Positions 36,351 through 47,956 are shown, counted from the first letter of the stretch. The stretch is 64,000 nt of DNA from Jaltomata sinuosa (GCA_003996215.1 QJPP01002912.1:698792-762791); one strand, 5' to 3'. Made by a program: numbers and translations. The notes: generated by a model not told the origin, from the sequence alone.

Positions 36351-36702
36351 GACACAGGACAGAAAGCCGTAAAGTCCCCCAAAAGTGTCTATTTTATAAC
36401 ACACTTATTTTCCCGATGTTCCGAAATAACCCCTTTACGTCAACCTCGATTTCGGGAGCTCTACTTACCCGAATTCGATTCTGAAAAGTCCCCCGGACTC
36501 CTCTATGTTTTATCTACAAGGAAAACTAGCTCGAACCAAGACATCTAACTCAATCCTTACCCGAATTTCCCTAGTCCCTACCTCACTCCAAAACCGATCG
36601 AGACTAGCCTAGCCCAAAATTTTCAACTCCCAAACCCGGAAGTTTTTAAACCCGAAACTTGGCACGAATGGTTTACCCGTAACGACAAACTTGGTCGTTA
36701 CA

Positions 36703-37860
36703 ATTTATGTGATAGGAAAAGTATATGTGAAGTCTCTAAAGCACTAGTTATGATACAATAATTATTTGTTTGAAGTCTTGTGGCATAGATAATTGTTTTG
36801 TTCTCAAACTTGGTTAAATGGCTCATATGCTTGAATTGGAATATGTTTTTTTAGGAAGATTGTTAGAAATTGTCTTGGTTTGTTCCTCTGTTTCAGATGT
36901 TTAGTTTTTTTTTCTTTTACCTTTTTTTTTGAAGTTGTCTTCTTTAGATTGTATCTCACCATATTTCTTACTAGCAGATCTTGAAGATATCCACCTTTAA
37001 GTCAAAACAGTAGAGGTGTGTAAAGAATGTGTGTTCCCTCTTTTTCTCCTCTAAGATTTAGATGCTCCCCAGTAATATTTCGTTTAAGCCACGATTCTTC
37101 AAAGTGTCATTTTATGCAGATATGTGTTTGGTGTGTCTGTATAGTTGATTGTTTTTTTTGTTGTTCTAGGTTAAAAGTCTTATATTTGCATCAAAATTGC
37201 ATTTTTCTCTTAATTAAAAGCCATGTGTTAGGATTGCAATATGTTTAGTCCATTTTCTCTTCATCTTTGGCGTGCTGGGAAAACTTGAGTTTGTGGATTA
37301 ATGGTTTGCTATAATACTTTTAAGTAGACCGTTCAAATTGGTTGTGAAAACGTGTCGATTCTGGGAATTTTTCTTTGTTGTTTAAGCATGAGACTGATAA
37401 TTTGCTTTTTTGTAAGTTGGAGGAACTTGAATCCTTTTTTATTGTGTATGTCTTGAGCAGTAGTAGTTCTTTGCACAATAATTTATCCCTATCTCTGCTT
37501 TGCATGAAATCCTTTCATACGAGTCCTCATGGACTCCGTCACATCTCCTTGCACGTTCCTTGATCGAGCCAAACCCAATCCCTTGAGCAAAGTCTTAATC
37601 AAGTCCAAGAGACTGATGTACAGTGTATACGAGTAAGGGAAGTTGATATGCGGGCGGTATGCAGAGAAGATCCGAGCAAGGGAAGCAAATAAGCAGATTT
37701 TAGGCGTTGATATACAACATATATACAGGAAACATGGAGGAAAGGAACTGTGATATACAAAGTTTGTATACATAGTAGAAAATGGACCAAAGGCCCATCA
37801 GTTGCCAAGTATAAGTCTGGACAGACTTAGTAATGGGCCAAAAAGCCCAATTTCTCTACC
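36703..37860 (+). other. Anonymous intron-like stretch right of E5
   Basis: T-rich sequence with several splice-acceptor-like runs, such as 'cctctgtttcag' near 36890. No assigned protein. A less AT-rich part at 37490-37860 has a minus-strand frame (37489-37773, 94 codons) without recognised motifs and a small dyad 'tatacaaagtttgtata' near 37757. It is probably the continuation of 27119-27665. Confidence 0.3.
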
Positions 37861-39325
37861 CTCTCTTTTATCTTCATTTTATGTAGTCATGTCATCATGT
37901 GTATTAACTAACTCGATTAATCTAAATTAATTCCCTAAAGTGGCCATTTTGATTTTATCTTCACTTTCCTTTGTTTGATTCATTCGAGATTTCTCGTTTT
38001 AAATATAGGTAATGGACTTTTTGAGTTAGTTTGCTTAAATAATAAAGAATTTGTATAAAAATGGCTATTTTCCTTATTCATGTGCTTAACAAAGTTTTCT
38101 TTGGCTAAAAATGGATTCTCTTTGATATAAAAGAACTTTCTTAAACTCGTCTTTCTCTAAACATCAACTTTTCATAAAATTAGTTGAAGTAATTTTCTCA
38201 GTTATTCAAATTAATATTATTTTTTTAATTATTATTTAAAAGTTCTTATTTTTAATCACTTCCTACTTTGGTAAAGATAAACTCACTCTTTCAAACTCTT
38301 TTGTCTCACTCTTTCAAACTCTTTCTTTACAAAAGTACTTATTTTCTTACAATTTTAATTATTTGTAATCACATAAGATTTATTCAAATCTTTAACATAA
38401 AATTCTTTTTACTTAGTTAAAATAATATTTTGGTTATTATATTTTCAAATTGATTAAAAATGAAAGTGTTTTTTAATTCCCGTCGTTTTGCTTATAAATA
38501 AATTTTCTTTCAAATTAATTTTTTTATAGCTTCTCTTTTATAAAATAGAAATAAAATATGGATTTTATTTTCAATACTTGTTAACAGAAATGGATCCTTT
38601 AAATTGCTTAATTCATAAGAGATTTTATTTTTCAATAGCCTATGTTTTGAACAGTAATTGCAAATTCTTTAAATTCGAATCTTTTGAAATGGATTTTCTT
38701 TAGCTAAATAAACTATTTTTTTGCCTTGAATTGGGTGATAGCATTTTTGTTTGAATCATTTTTCTTCATAATAAACCTCGAATATTTTTTTTCATGATTT
38801 CAACTCTTTTTCGAAAAGTAGTCATCTTTATTTTTAAGTTAGTCAAGATCATTCTTTGGTCAACCATTTTTGTTAAAAAGACGTTCTTAAGTGCCTTAAA
38901 AACCTTCTTAAGATGTTATTTGAACTCTTACCCATTTTTTCTAATTTTAAAGATTTATTTCTATTTTTAAGTCTTTGAAATTCTTTTAACTTTTCTTAAT
39001 TTCTTTATAAAAATTAAGTGGCGACTCTGTTTATTTTAGAATTATTTTAAAATTTTCTTTTAAGTTTTGAAATAATTTCTAAGGTATCAAAAACCAAATC
39101 ATCTCTTTTAAAAAAATAAAAATTCGAAAAAGGATAAAACACCCTTAATCTTTTATTTTCTAATTTTTTTTACTGTTTTAAGACTTTAGAAATTTTACAA
39201 GTTTTTCTTGATTTTCCTAAAATTAAACTAAGTGGCCACTCTTCTTTATTTGAAATTATTTTTGAAACTTTAACTTAGTTTTTCAAAATGATTTTCAAAG
39301 TCAAACAACTATTTTTCCCGAAAAC
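37861..39325 (+). other. AT-rich block resembling the end of an E3/E10-type LTR
   Basis: Strongly AT-rich, with no gene. Three copies of 'aa.gtggc.a' motifs (near 37936, 39021 and 39231) occur, the second as 'aagtggcgactctgttta'. That is the reverse complement of the AGTCGCCACTT block of the E3 LTRs. I infer a decayed LTR of that class in plus orientation. Its ends cannot be set. Confidence 0.35.
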
Positions 39326-39533
39326 AGTGACAGAGTCCCGATTCCCCCCAATCCTTTAATTTCGTGTTTGCAAACACTTACTCTCTTAGTGAAGTCGTTT
39401 CAATACAATCATCATTGTGCTATCTACAAGTCTCTGTGGGTAAAACCCCAACATCCGTTGGGTATTTATAAATGTGTTTTGCTTGACGATCACCGATACC
39501 TCCTAATTAGAGAGTATGTTTGAGCGTTTATCA
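39326..39533 (+). repeat. E6 5' LTR, only the last ~208 bp
   Basis: This matches the end of the 3' LTR (47750-47956) from 'gacagagtcccgattcccc' to 'cgtttatca', including 'acaagtctctgtgggta'. The first ~1.25 kb of the LTR is missing and replaced by AT-rich DNA. Confidence 0.82.
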
Positions 39534-39538
39534 AAAAA

Positions 39539-39556
39539 TGGCACCATTGTCGGAGA
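39539..39556 (+). promoter_or_regulatory. Primer-binding site of E6 (tRNA-Asp type)
   Basis: TGGCACCATTGTCGGAGA resembles the TGGCGCCGTTGCCGGGGA site of Athila elements. The four differences are all transitions. It lies five bases after the LTR end. Confidence 0.75.
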
Positions 39557-39659
39557 CTTGATTTGATAGCTATTTTTGATTGTAGATTTGAAATCACTTT
39601 GAGAGTACTTGTTGCCTTTTATTTTGTTTGTTGTTTGTGGTTGATTGCAGGTACATATA

Positions 39660-40540
39660 TCTCAAGCATCAATGCCCAGTACTTCTCACTCAACCCACGT
39701 GCACTTGATTTTGCTACCTTGTTAGACCATAAGTTGGATTTTTGGGAGCCAAGGAAGCTCCGCTAAAGAGATTGAGGATTGGTTAAAGAATGGTGCACGA
39801 AGGGATAAAGAGCTATCAATTGCCTCCACACTTCTTGAATTTATGGTGAGGAGTGCAACAAATGACCGAGTTGAAACAATTAAAGCCATTGGTGTTGTTG
39901 GGGCTGTGAGGCTAGTAGAAGATGTTGAGAGTTCGAATGAAGGTAGTGATGAGGTGCTTGTGGCTGACCATGAGATGGGTTCCCATGGAAGCTCCCAAAG
40001 TTGGGGCATACATGATCATGGGAATCAAGGTCGGAATGAATGAAATGATGGCTCTAGGATTGAAAGTATGCTTGTGCAGGTGTTGGAGAAAGTAGGGACA
40101 ACTTACGGAGTCATCGAGGAGTTGATTAATGACCTTGGAAGTCTTGCCCAAATCGTGCAATTTCACTCCATAGCCATTGAACATATTAAAGATAGAATGC
40201 TTTGGCTCAGCTTGCAATTCAAATCTAGGCAAGCCAAGAATGAAGAAAGGAGTAGTGGTGTAGAGAGATCACTCAACCCCGTTGATGTTATAATACCAAT
40301 GGTAAGAAAACCTAGAAACAAATGAGCTTGGGGAAATGGTTTGACCAAATCTATACAACGCGAGAGCGAGGTGCCTAAAGTTTTCAAACCTTTCCCTACA
40401 TGTCCGCCTCCTTTCCCTCAACATTTGTTGCAAGAAAAAGTGGATGGGACTCCGAGAGATATTGAGTCTATGTTGAAGAGAATCACCATCAATATTCCTG
40501 AAAACACTACATTTAACAAGATGCCGAATATGCAAAGTTT
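39660..40540 (+). pseudogene. E6 gag remnant
   Basis: Short open pieces in several frames lie between the primer-binding site and protease. Among them are 39843-40043 (acidic, Ser/Gly-rich end) and 40068-40325, which has a heptad-like Leu/Val/Ile pattern. At 40341-40544 the text becomes Athila-like: a Pro-rich linker with FPTCPPPFPQHLL, then KRITINIP and 'KMPN'. In the family this segment links capsid and protease. The whole is much shorter than a typical Athila gag of 600 or more residues. It is broken by stops and a shift near 40530. Confidence 0.5.
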
Positions 40541-43500
40541 GTGAAAGAATTATGCACCACTTGCAATTTAAAGGATTGCGGGGAGGTTCAGCTATCTCCT
40601 TTTAGTAGTGCAATTCTATCGGGTGAGTTCACCAATGATGCAGTGATGCCAGGTGTACACACTATTTGTGACTCGAGGGGAGTTCACAAGTCCACAAGGT
40701 TAGTATGCGATGAAAACACAAGTGTTAACTTGATGTCTTTGGCCACCTTTAGACGACTGGAGTAGGGGCAGCCCGCTATAACAAACATGGAGTTCTTTAT
40801 GATGGTTCGGTCGATGAAGCACCCCGTGGGGGTTGGTTGCAACATTTGATTAAGATGGGATGGATTGTATACCCTATGTATTTTGTTGTGTTTGATTGCA
40901 AAGGGAGCTTTGAGATACCCATTATCTTGGGGTAACTTAGTCTAAAAATAGGGCGTACCTTGAGCAAAATGGACTCGGGAGAATTAAAATTTACTATGAA
41001 TAATGAGGAAGCCACCTTTGATGTGAATAGATCTATGAAGCAACCGAGTGATCTCCAAATGGCTTTCGCAATTAGCAAGATTGAGGAAAGCGTTGACTTG
41101 CACATGAAAGAGGGATTTGTAGTTGAAGTGTTAGAAGTGGTACTGTTGAATCATGATGGTGAGGGGATAGAAGAATATGATGAGATTTGTTGTGAGTTAG
41201 TAGGAATGGGCTCCTACTCTTACCCTCCAAAGAAACTTGATCTCAATCTAAAGAACAAGCAAAATCCACCATCCAAACCCTCAATCATTGAACCACCTAC
41301 CTTGGCGCTTAAACCATTAACATCCCACTTGAAATACACCTACTTGGGTGCTAACGAGACCTGGACGGTCATTATTTCCAACAAGTTGAGCGACAAGAAA
41401 GTGGAAGTTTTGCTTAAGGTATTAAAGAAGCACATCCGAGCTTTAGGGTGGACCATTGCTGACATCATAGGTATACCTCGGGGGATATGCACACACAAAA
41501 TTAACCTCCAAGAAGAAAGCATCCCTTCCATCGAGTACCAACGAAGTCTAAACCCACCAATGCAAGAGGTAGTGAAGAAAGAAACTATTAAATAGTTAGA
41601 TATGGGGGTGGTCTTTCGCATATCAGATAGCACTTAGGTTAGCCCAGTACAATATGTGCCAAAGAAGGGTGGAATTACCGTGGTGCCAAATCAAAAAGAT
41701 GAGATGATTGCTCTCAGACCCGTGATCGGATGGAGAGTGTGCATGGACTACCAAAAATTGAACTCTTGGACGAAAAAGGACCATTTTCCTCTCTCGTTCA
41801 TGGATCAAATGCTAGACTGGTTGGCGAGCCGTGGCTTCTATTGTTTTCTAGATGGTTATTTGGGATACAATCAGATTTCAATCACCCATGAAGACCAAGA
41901 AAAGATCACTTTCACATGTCCGTATGGGACCTTTGCTTTCAAGAGAATGCCTTTGGGCTTTGCAATGCTCCTGCCACTTTCCAAAGGTGTATGATGTCAA
42001 TATTTTCAGACATGGTGGAGGATACCATGGAGATCTTCATGGATGATTTCTCTGTGGTTGGGGATGAGTTTAGCGATTGTCTGGAGCATCTGGAGGAGGT
42101 GCTTAAATAGTGTGAGGAAACGAATTTGGTATTGAATTGGGAGAAATGCCACTTCATGGTGAAAGAATGGATAGTTTTGGGCACAAAATTTCCGAAAAAG
42201 GGCTCGAGGTTGATCAAGCCAAAATTGAGGTCATATCAAAGCTACCCCCTCCGAAAACTGTTGAAGGCATCCAAAGTTTCCTAGGCCATGTTAGGTTCTA
42301 TAGGCGCTTCATCAAAGACTTCTCAAAAGTAGCTTACCCTCTATGTAAGTTACTCGAAAAGGAAGCCAAATTTGACTTTGATGGTAATTGCATGAAGGCT
42401 TTCCTCACCTTGAAAGAGAAACTAACCTCCACCCCTATTATCATTGCACTGGATTGGTCAAAACCATTTGAGCTCATGTACGACGCGAGTGGTGTAGCTT
42501 TAGGGGCAATGCTTGGCCAACGAAGAGAGAAGTTTTTCCATCCCATCTACTATGTAAGTAAGACTTTGAACATGGCCCAAACAAACTACACCATCACGGA
42601 ATAAGAATTGTTGGCCATGGTTTTTGCAATTGAGAAGTTCTGGGCATACCTCTTAGGGAATAAAGTGGTGGTGTATACTGAACATGGGGCAATCAGGTAC
42701 CTGATGACAAAAAATGATGCCAAGCCCTGATTAATCTAGTGGGTGTTACTTCTTCAAGAATTTGACTTTGAGGTGAAGGACCGGAGAAGGTGTGAGAATC
42801 AAGTGGTCGATCACTTATCGTGATTGGAAGAGGAGGGAAGGCCCGTGGGGGAGCTTGAAATTAATGACTCATTCCCTGATGAACGTATCTTGGCTTCTTT
42901 CCATGACCTAACACCTTGGTTTGCTACTTTGCTAATTACTTAGCAAGTGATTTACTTCTGGTGGGTTTGAACTCGCATCAGAAGAAGAAGTTCCTCCATG
43001 ATGTCAGAAAGTATTATTAGGATGAGCCTTACTTGTTCCAGATTTGTGCTGATTTGATGATATTGAGGTGTATCCCGAAATTGAAATGATGCCAATTCTT
43101 AGAGCGTGCCATTCTTCACCCGTTGGAGGTCACCATGGAGGTATGCGCACGACTTTCAAAGTGTTGCAAAGTGGATTCTATTGGCCAACTCTATTTCAGG
43201 ATGCCCATGATTAGGTGAAGGAGTGTGACAAGTGTCAACGCGGATGGGTCATATCTCGATGCCATGAACTTTATTTAACTCCTATCCTTGAGGTAGAATT
43301 ATTTGATGTATGGGGTATCGATTTCATGGGACCCTTTGTGAGCTCACATGGGAACACCTACATTCTAGTGGATATGGACTATGTGTCCAAGTGGGTTGAG
43401 GCGGTGGCTTTACCAAACGATGAAGGGAGAAGCATTACTGCTTTTCTTAAAAAGCATATTTTTGCTCTGTTTGGCACCCCCCGTGCCATCATTAGTGATG

Positions 43501-44160
43501 GGGGATCAAACTCTTGCAACAAGTTGTTTAGTACGCTACTTGAGAAATACGGAGTCAAACACAAAGTGGCCACTCCCTACCATCCACAAATGAGCGGACA
43601 AGTTGAGGTATCCAACCAAAAAATCAAGTCCATCCTTTCAAAATATGTAAATGTTTATCAAATGGATTGGGAATAAAAATTAGATGATGCACTATGGGCA
43701 TATAGGATAGCTTACAAGACCCCGATTGGTATGTCCCCCTACCAACTGGTCTTCGGCAAGGCTTGTCACCTCCCAGTTGAATTGGAACACAAGGCAATGT
43801 GGTCCTTGAAGAAACTGAACTTGGATTGGGAAAGAGCCGCTCGTGCTAGAGTGGAAGATCTCAATGAAATGGATGAGTTCCGGATGCGGGCTTATGAAAG
43901 CACCTCTATCTACAAAGCCCGGATGAAGTGCTATCATGATCAACAAATCTTAAAGAGAGAGTTCCACCCAGGAGATTGGGTGCTCTTATTCAATTCTAGA
44001 CTCTTGTCTTTTTCTGGGAAAACTAAGGTCCAAATGGTCGGGCCCTTTCAAAGTACTTCAAGTCTTCACCAATGGAGCCATAGAATTGGAAAATAAGGAT
44101 GGCTTGGTCTTCAAAGTCAATGGGCAGCGAGTGAAGAAGTACTTGGGCATTTCAGAGTAA
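40541..44160 (+). pseudogene. E6 Athila-like pol: protease, RT, RNase H, integrase
   Basis: The protease region has VCDENTSVNLMSL at 40700-40745, where the family has CDLGASINLMP: the Asp is kept, Gly-Ala is lost. 'EIPIILG' and 'SGELKFTMNNEEATFDV' follow. Reverse transcriptase spans about 41600-42110, with RVCMDYQKLN, FLDGYLGYNQI and the catalytic FMDD at 42036-42047; a shift near 41960 and stops break it. RNase H (42200-42830) has LMYDASGVALGA and 'YVSKTLN'. Integrase has GGHHGG and CDKCQ (zinc site). Its catalytic residues are Asp at 43320, Asp at 43497 and Glu at 43605, with the expected 35 residues between the last two. The C-terminus ends LVFKVNGQRVKKYLGISE with TAA at 44158. At least five stops and two or more shifts make it non-functional. 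Confidence 0.88.
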
Positions 44161-46480
44161 GTCACATTCTTAGAAGCCATTTACCTTGACGAGCCTTGAG
44201 TGGGAGGTACCTTCGTCGAGCCATGACGTTAAACCAAGCACTTCTTGGGAGGCAACCTAAGCATTTTGACTTTTTTTACTTTCTGTATTTTTTTCTTTTT
44301 GGTTTTACTTTGTGTTGTTTTTGTTAGCCTTGTAGTTGGGAACCAAGTTAAGGATGTGTGGGCTATTATCAGGATGTGTGACGCACCATTCAATTGCAAG
44401 TCAGAAGGTAAGCCTCGCACAGCTGGTCGCACGGGCGAAATAAAAATTTGGGAAGTTAGGCTCCACAGTATGTGACTGGTGTGCAGTTATATGAGCGATT
44501 GTGTGCGTCGCACATCAATTTCGCACCTCATAACAGAGAACAGGCAGTTTCCCAAAAATCCACACCACCATGCGATTGATGGGGCAATTTGCATATCTCA
44601 AAGTGTGCGCCACACGTTTTTCGCATAAGATACAAGTAGAATCATGGCTCTAATACTAGATTTGTTTATGCAATTGAGGTGTGGTCACACCAACCTTAGT
44701 GCGCGTCGCACAAGTGCCTCAGGGAGTACTCTATTTTCTCTATGTAATATCATTGAGGACAATGCTCCATTTGTGTTTGGCGATGCTCAATTTGGTTGTC
44801 GCCTTATTAATAGTATTTTAGCAATAAACTCTAAGGGTTTTCTTAATACCACGGTTCTTTCCCAAGGAGCAAAAGATTTGTTTATTTTCTTTTTCTTTTG
44901 TTTTTGTTTTGAACAGGCTTGGTGTTTCCCTGTGATAGATTGACAAGTGACTTTCTTAAGGGAAAATGCCAAGTTTTAGTTTAAAATTGAGTCCTTAGTT
45001 GGTCGTCTCGAAATGGGCCCACCAGAAAAATTTTCTTGGCAAGTTGTTTTTGGAAATAAAAGGAAGAAGGGAAATGAATTTTTGAGGAAAAACATTCTCT
45101 TGTCATGACTTGCATGCTCTTGCTTTGGCTTGATTGACTCACAAACGAGTGTGTAATGAACTCAAAATAGTTTGTCAAAATTCATTTGTCCCAATTGATT
45201 TCGAGACTAATGAGAGAATTCTTGTGGCATGATTCCTTGTGTGGTGAGGCTTTACCTTGATTCTCGTGCATGTTTGTCGTCTAGAACTTGCCCCGAATGT
45301 GATTCAAGGTAAAATTCTAGGTGTGACTGAGCTTGGAAGATGACCTTAGACCCTTTTAGATAGCCACTTCACCTAAATGACTTCCCTCAACATCAATCCT
45401 AGTGAATCCCTTTGAGCTTGTGACCGTTCTTTGGCACCTTGTTTAACACCTTGACCTTTTTGGAACCTCTATCTTGGCACCCTTCCTCCCTAATTGCTTG
45501 AAAGTGAAACGTAGGCTAAAATCCTATGTTTGGGGGGGAATAAAAAATACAACATAGGAAAATGCCTATGTTTGGGGTGTATGTGATCAAATAAGGAGAA
45601 GAAAAGAAATGCACTTCAAGTGCAGGGTAGCACCTTAAGTTTGAATTGAAAATTACTCCAAAAGTTCAATCTAATGAGAAAAATGAAAAGCAAGAATAGG
45701 TGCTACCAAATGAAGGTGATACAAGGAGTTGAATGATCATGATTGAAAAGGAGAAGCTTAGGTTGTGTGAGGGAGAAATAAGGTGAAGTTTAAATTTAAA
45801 AATATAAGAGGTGTTTGAAATGATAACAAAGAGCATTAGGGAGGCGTAGCCACTTGAACCAAATGTTTTCCTCACCTTAGCCCTAGACAACATCGTATCC
45901 TGCAAGTCTTTGGTGATTCCGAGCTTGGCTACCCTACATTAGTGGCGATGTACATAAAGGGCAAGCCTATGGTTTGATTTATGTGCACTTGAACTTCCTT
46001 GAGAGAGTGAGAGTCTTCTTGGTTCTCCTATAGTTCCTTTATTTTGAAAATTGCATGATTGTGAGTGGGATTCTCTCTTGTGGTGAGTGGCATCATGCAC
46101 TCAAATTGAAACATGAAGTCTCTATTTCAATTGAGAGGAATGAATGAGACAAGTTGTGTGGCAAATCTCGAGGTAAACCTTGACGGTCCATGCCAATGAC
46201 TTGAGAAACTTAAATGTCTTGTTTTGAATGAAAAAATTCCCTTGATTTTGAATGAGAAATGAAGTCCTTTTGGAGAAGGTTTTGAAATGACCAATTGCCT
46301 TGATATTGTGGTGGTTCAAATTGAGATGAGCATTGAAGTTAAGTCTTTTTGTTTAAGTCTTTTTGTTTATTCTTTTTCTTAATTTTTAGCATAGATTAGT
46401 CTTTTGTGCCTTGATTGAGTCTAGAGCATAATTCATTCCTTGCCTTGTGAGTATCTTTCTTGAGGAAAAAATAATAGTTC
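44161..46480 (+). mobile_element. E6 3' untranslated region
   Basis: Directly after pol, 44213-44262 holds a motif with 'cgttaaaccaagc' and 'ttcttgggaggcaacc' that I remember from the same position in many plant Athila/Tat elements. A cluster of GTGCG/CGCAC words follows (44370-44730). Two extra polypurine-like tracts, 'tatgtttgggg', occur near 45528 and 45570. The family often has an env-like frame here, but none is seen; frames such as 44644-44943 are unrecognised. Confidence 0.6.
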
Positions 46481-46493
46481 AAGTTTGGGGGCT
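46481..46493 (+). promoter_or_regulatory. Polypurine tract of E6
   Basis: AAGTTTGGGGGCT directly precedes the LTR start TGATAAG. The T-interrupted G-run is typical of Athila-like elements. Confidence 0.75.
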
Positions 46494-47956
46494 TGATAAG
46501 TCGGTAACCTACAAACTTATTGAGCCTTTATCCATGTATTATTGCTATGTTTTGAATAGATTTAGAGGTTCTTATGGCCTTTATTAATGTCTATGCAGGT
46601 ACTTGTGATCAAAGATGGAAAATAGGAAATAAACCCAAAAAGAGCTTAAAAGGAGTGAAGTGTGAAGTGATCAAAAAGGATGGAGATTCTACCTTGAGAT
46701 GCGGCACTTGTGTGACACGCACAAGACTTGGTGCATTCCGCACCTCTCACCACATGGAGCCTTAAATCGACTGAAGGGTCTGTTATGAGGTGCAGTCGTT
46801 GTGCGATGCGCACAACTCATGGTGCAAACCACACCTCCTTCGCACGAGATCTCCCACGTCAGCTGAGTCACTGGTTCTACTGAAGAGGGTGTGCGATGTG
46901 CACATGCTGACGTGCGAACCGCACGTCGTGCCGTACAACACCCGAAGGGAATTTTGTCCAAAAAATTAGTGACATTTCAAGAAAGTATTTAAACCCGTTT
47001 TAGGCACAATTGTAAATACAATTCTTCAGTTCTGAATACTCTTGAGTAATTTTAGCTTTGAGAACAAGTTTCCTCTCTAAGAAGAAGAAGAGGGTTTTAA
47101 TCAATTCTCTCTTCCAATTCTTAGTTCACCATTTGTGTACAAAACTGAGCTTAGATATTGAAATTACACTTGAATGAAGAGGAATTTGACTTACTCACTT
47201 GGTATATCTCTTTCCTTTAGTAAGAGTAGCTAATTTCATTGTATAGGGATGTGTTGATAATTGATGCTTGATAAATGGGTGTGGGTGTTGCTAATTCTTA
47301 CTTATAATTGCTTATTTGACATGAGCCTAGTAGTTTTACCATGTTTTAATCTTAAAATTGGTGGTTACAAACATTGATTTTCCTTCCTTAGTTATGTTGT
47401 TGCTTGAAAGAGAATTTCATAACTTTGGATGTGAAATTACTAGTGGGAACTTGGGCTTCCATTTAGATTGAGGCTAGAAATAGCTCATATCGATGAAATC
47501 ACCCATTTAAGGGTCTAAACTAGAAATAGTATGACCTCTCTAAGCTTTAGGTTGGTTGTTTGTTGTTAAACCGATGGTGCTTTAATCGAGATTTTCGGAT
47601 ATCTGGTTGTTAATCGAGAGATGAACAAGAATTTGCATGAATAGGCAATCACCCTATCCACACTAGAGTCCCATTGGACGCATATCCCTAGTCGTCTACT
47701 CTCATTTGTATACCCATTTTACTTTACTATCTTGCTTGAATTGAGATTATTGTAACAGAATCCCAATTCCCCTCAATCCTTTACTTTCGTGTTTTCAAAC
47801 ACTTACTCTTTTAGTGAAGTCGTTTCAATACAATCATCATTGTGCTATTTACAAGTCTCTGTGGGTACGACCTAACATCCATTGGGTACTTATAAATGTG
47901 TTTTCTTGATGATCACCAATACCTCCTAACTGGAGATTACGTTTGAGCATTTATCA
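46494..47956 (+). repeat. E6 3' LTR (1.46 kb)
   Basis: It begins TGATAAGTCGG and ends GCATTTATCA, so the termini form a short inverted repeat. At 46700-46945 it has several GTGCG...CGCAC dyads such as GTGCGATGCGCAC. The last ~200 bases match the 5' remnant. E7 pol sequence starts at the very next base. Confidence 0.85.

Larger units (their letters stand above)
27666..36702 (-). mobile_element. E5: two-LTR non-autonomous gypsy derivative
   Basis: Two LTRs (27666-31076 and 33368-36702) enclose a 2.29-kb internal region. Each begins TGTCACGACCC and ends in TTACA on the plus strand. The minus orientation is shown by a tRNA-iMet-type primer-binding site beside the right LTR and by the conserved tail 'ggacgaacgatgggtaaatt' beside the left one. 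The internal region has no recognisable gag or pol. The LTR start and the tail next to it closely match E11, which has a pol C-terminus, so E5 probably used enzymes of that family. The five bases flanking the two ends (GTTTC and ATTTA) do not match. Confidence 0.85.
33368..36702 (-). repeat. E5 5' LTR
   Basis: 3.34 kb, highly similar to 27666-31076. It has three instead of seven copies of the ~37-bp unit. It also has a 52-bp tandem duplication (36161-36212 and 36213-36264, starting 'cccgctctgctattgcagta') that the 3' LTR lacks. The two indels nearly account for the length difference. Confidence 0.87.
39326..47956 (+). mobile_element. E6: Athila-like Ty3/gypsy element
   Basis: A short 3' remnant of the 5' LTR, a tRNA-Asp-type primer-binding site, gag-pro-pol remnants, a 2.3-kb 3' untranslated region, a polypurine tract and a complete 3' LTR (TGATAAG...TTATCA) follow in order. 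LTR ends, primer and the pol type (FMDDFSV box, KVNGQR.KKY end) together point to the Athila lineage. No env-like frame was found after pol. Confidence 0.85.

Noticed and set aside
37489..37773. 94-codon minus-strand ORF right of E5
   Set aside because: No motif recognised and an overlapping frame of similar length exists. Kept only as part of the anonymous stretch.
44644..44943. Candidate env-like gene of E6
   Set aside because: 99 codons without signal peptide, transmembrane pair or coiled coil of the Athila env-like type; it overlaps the GTGCG cluster.
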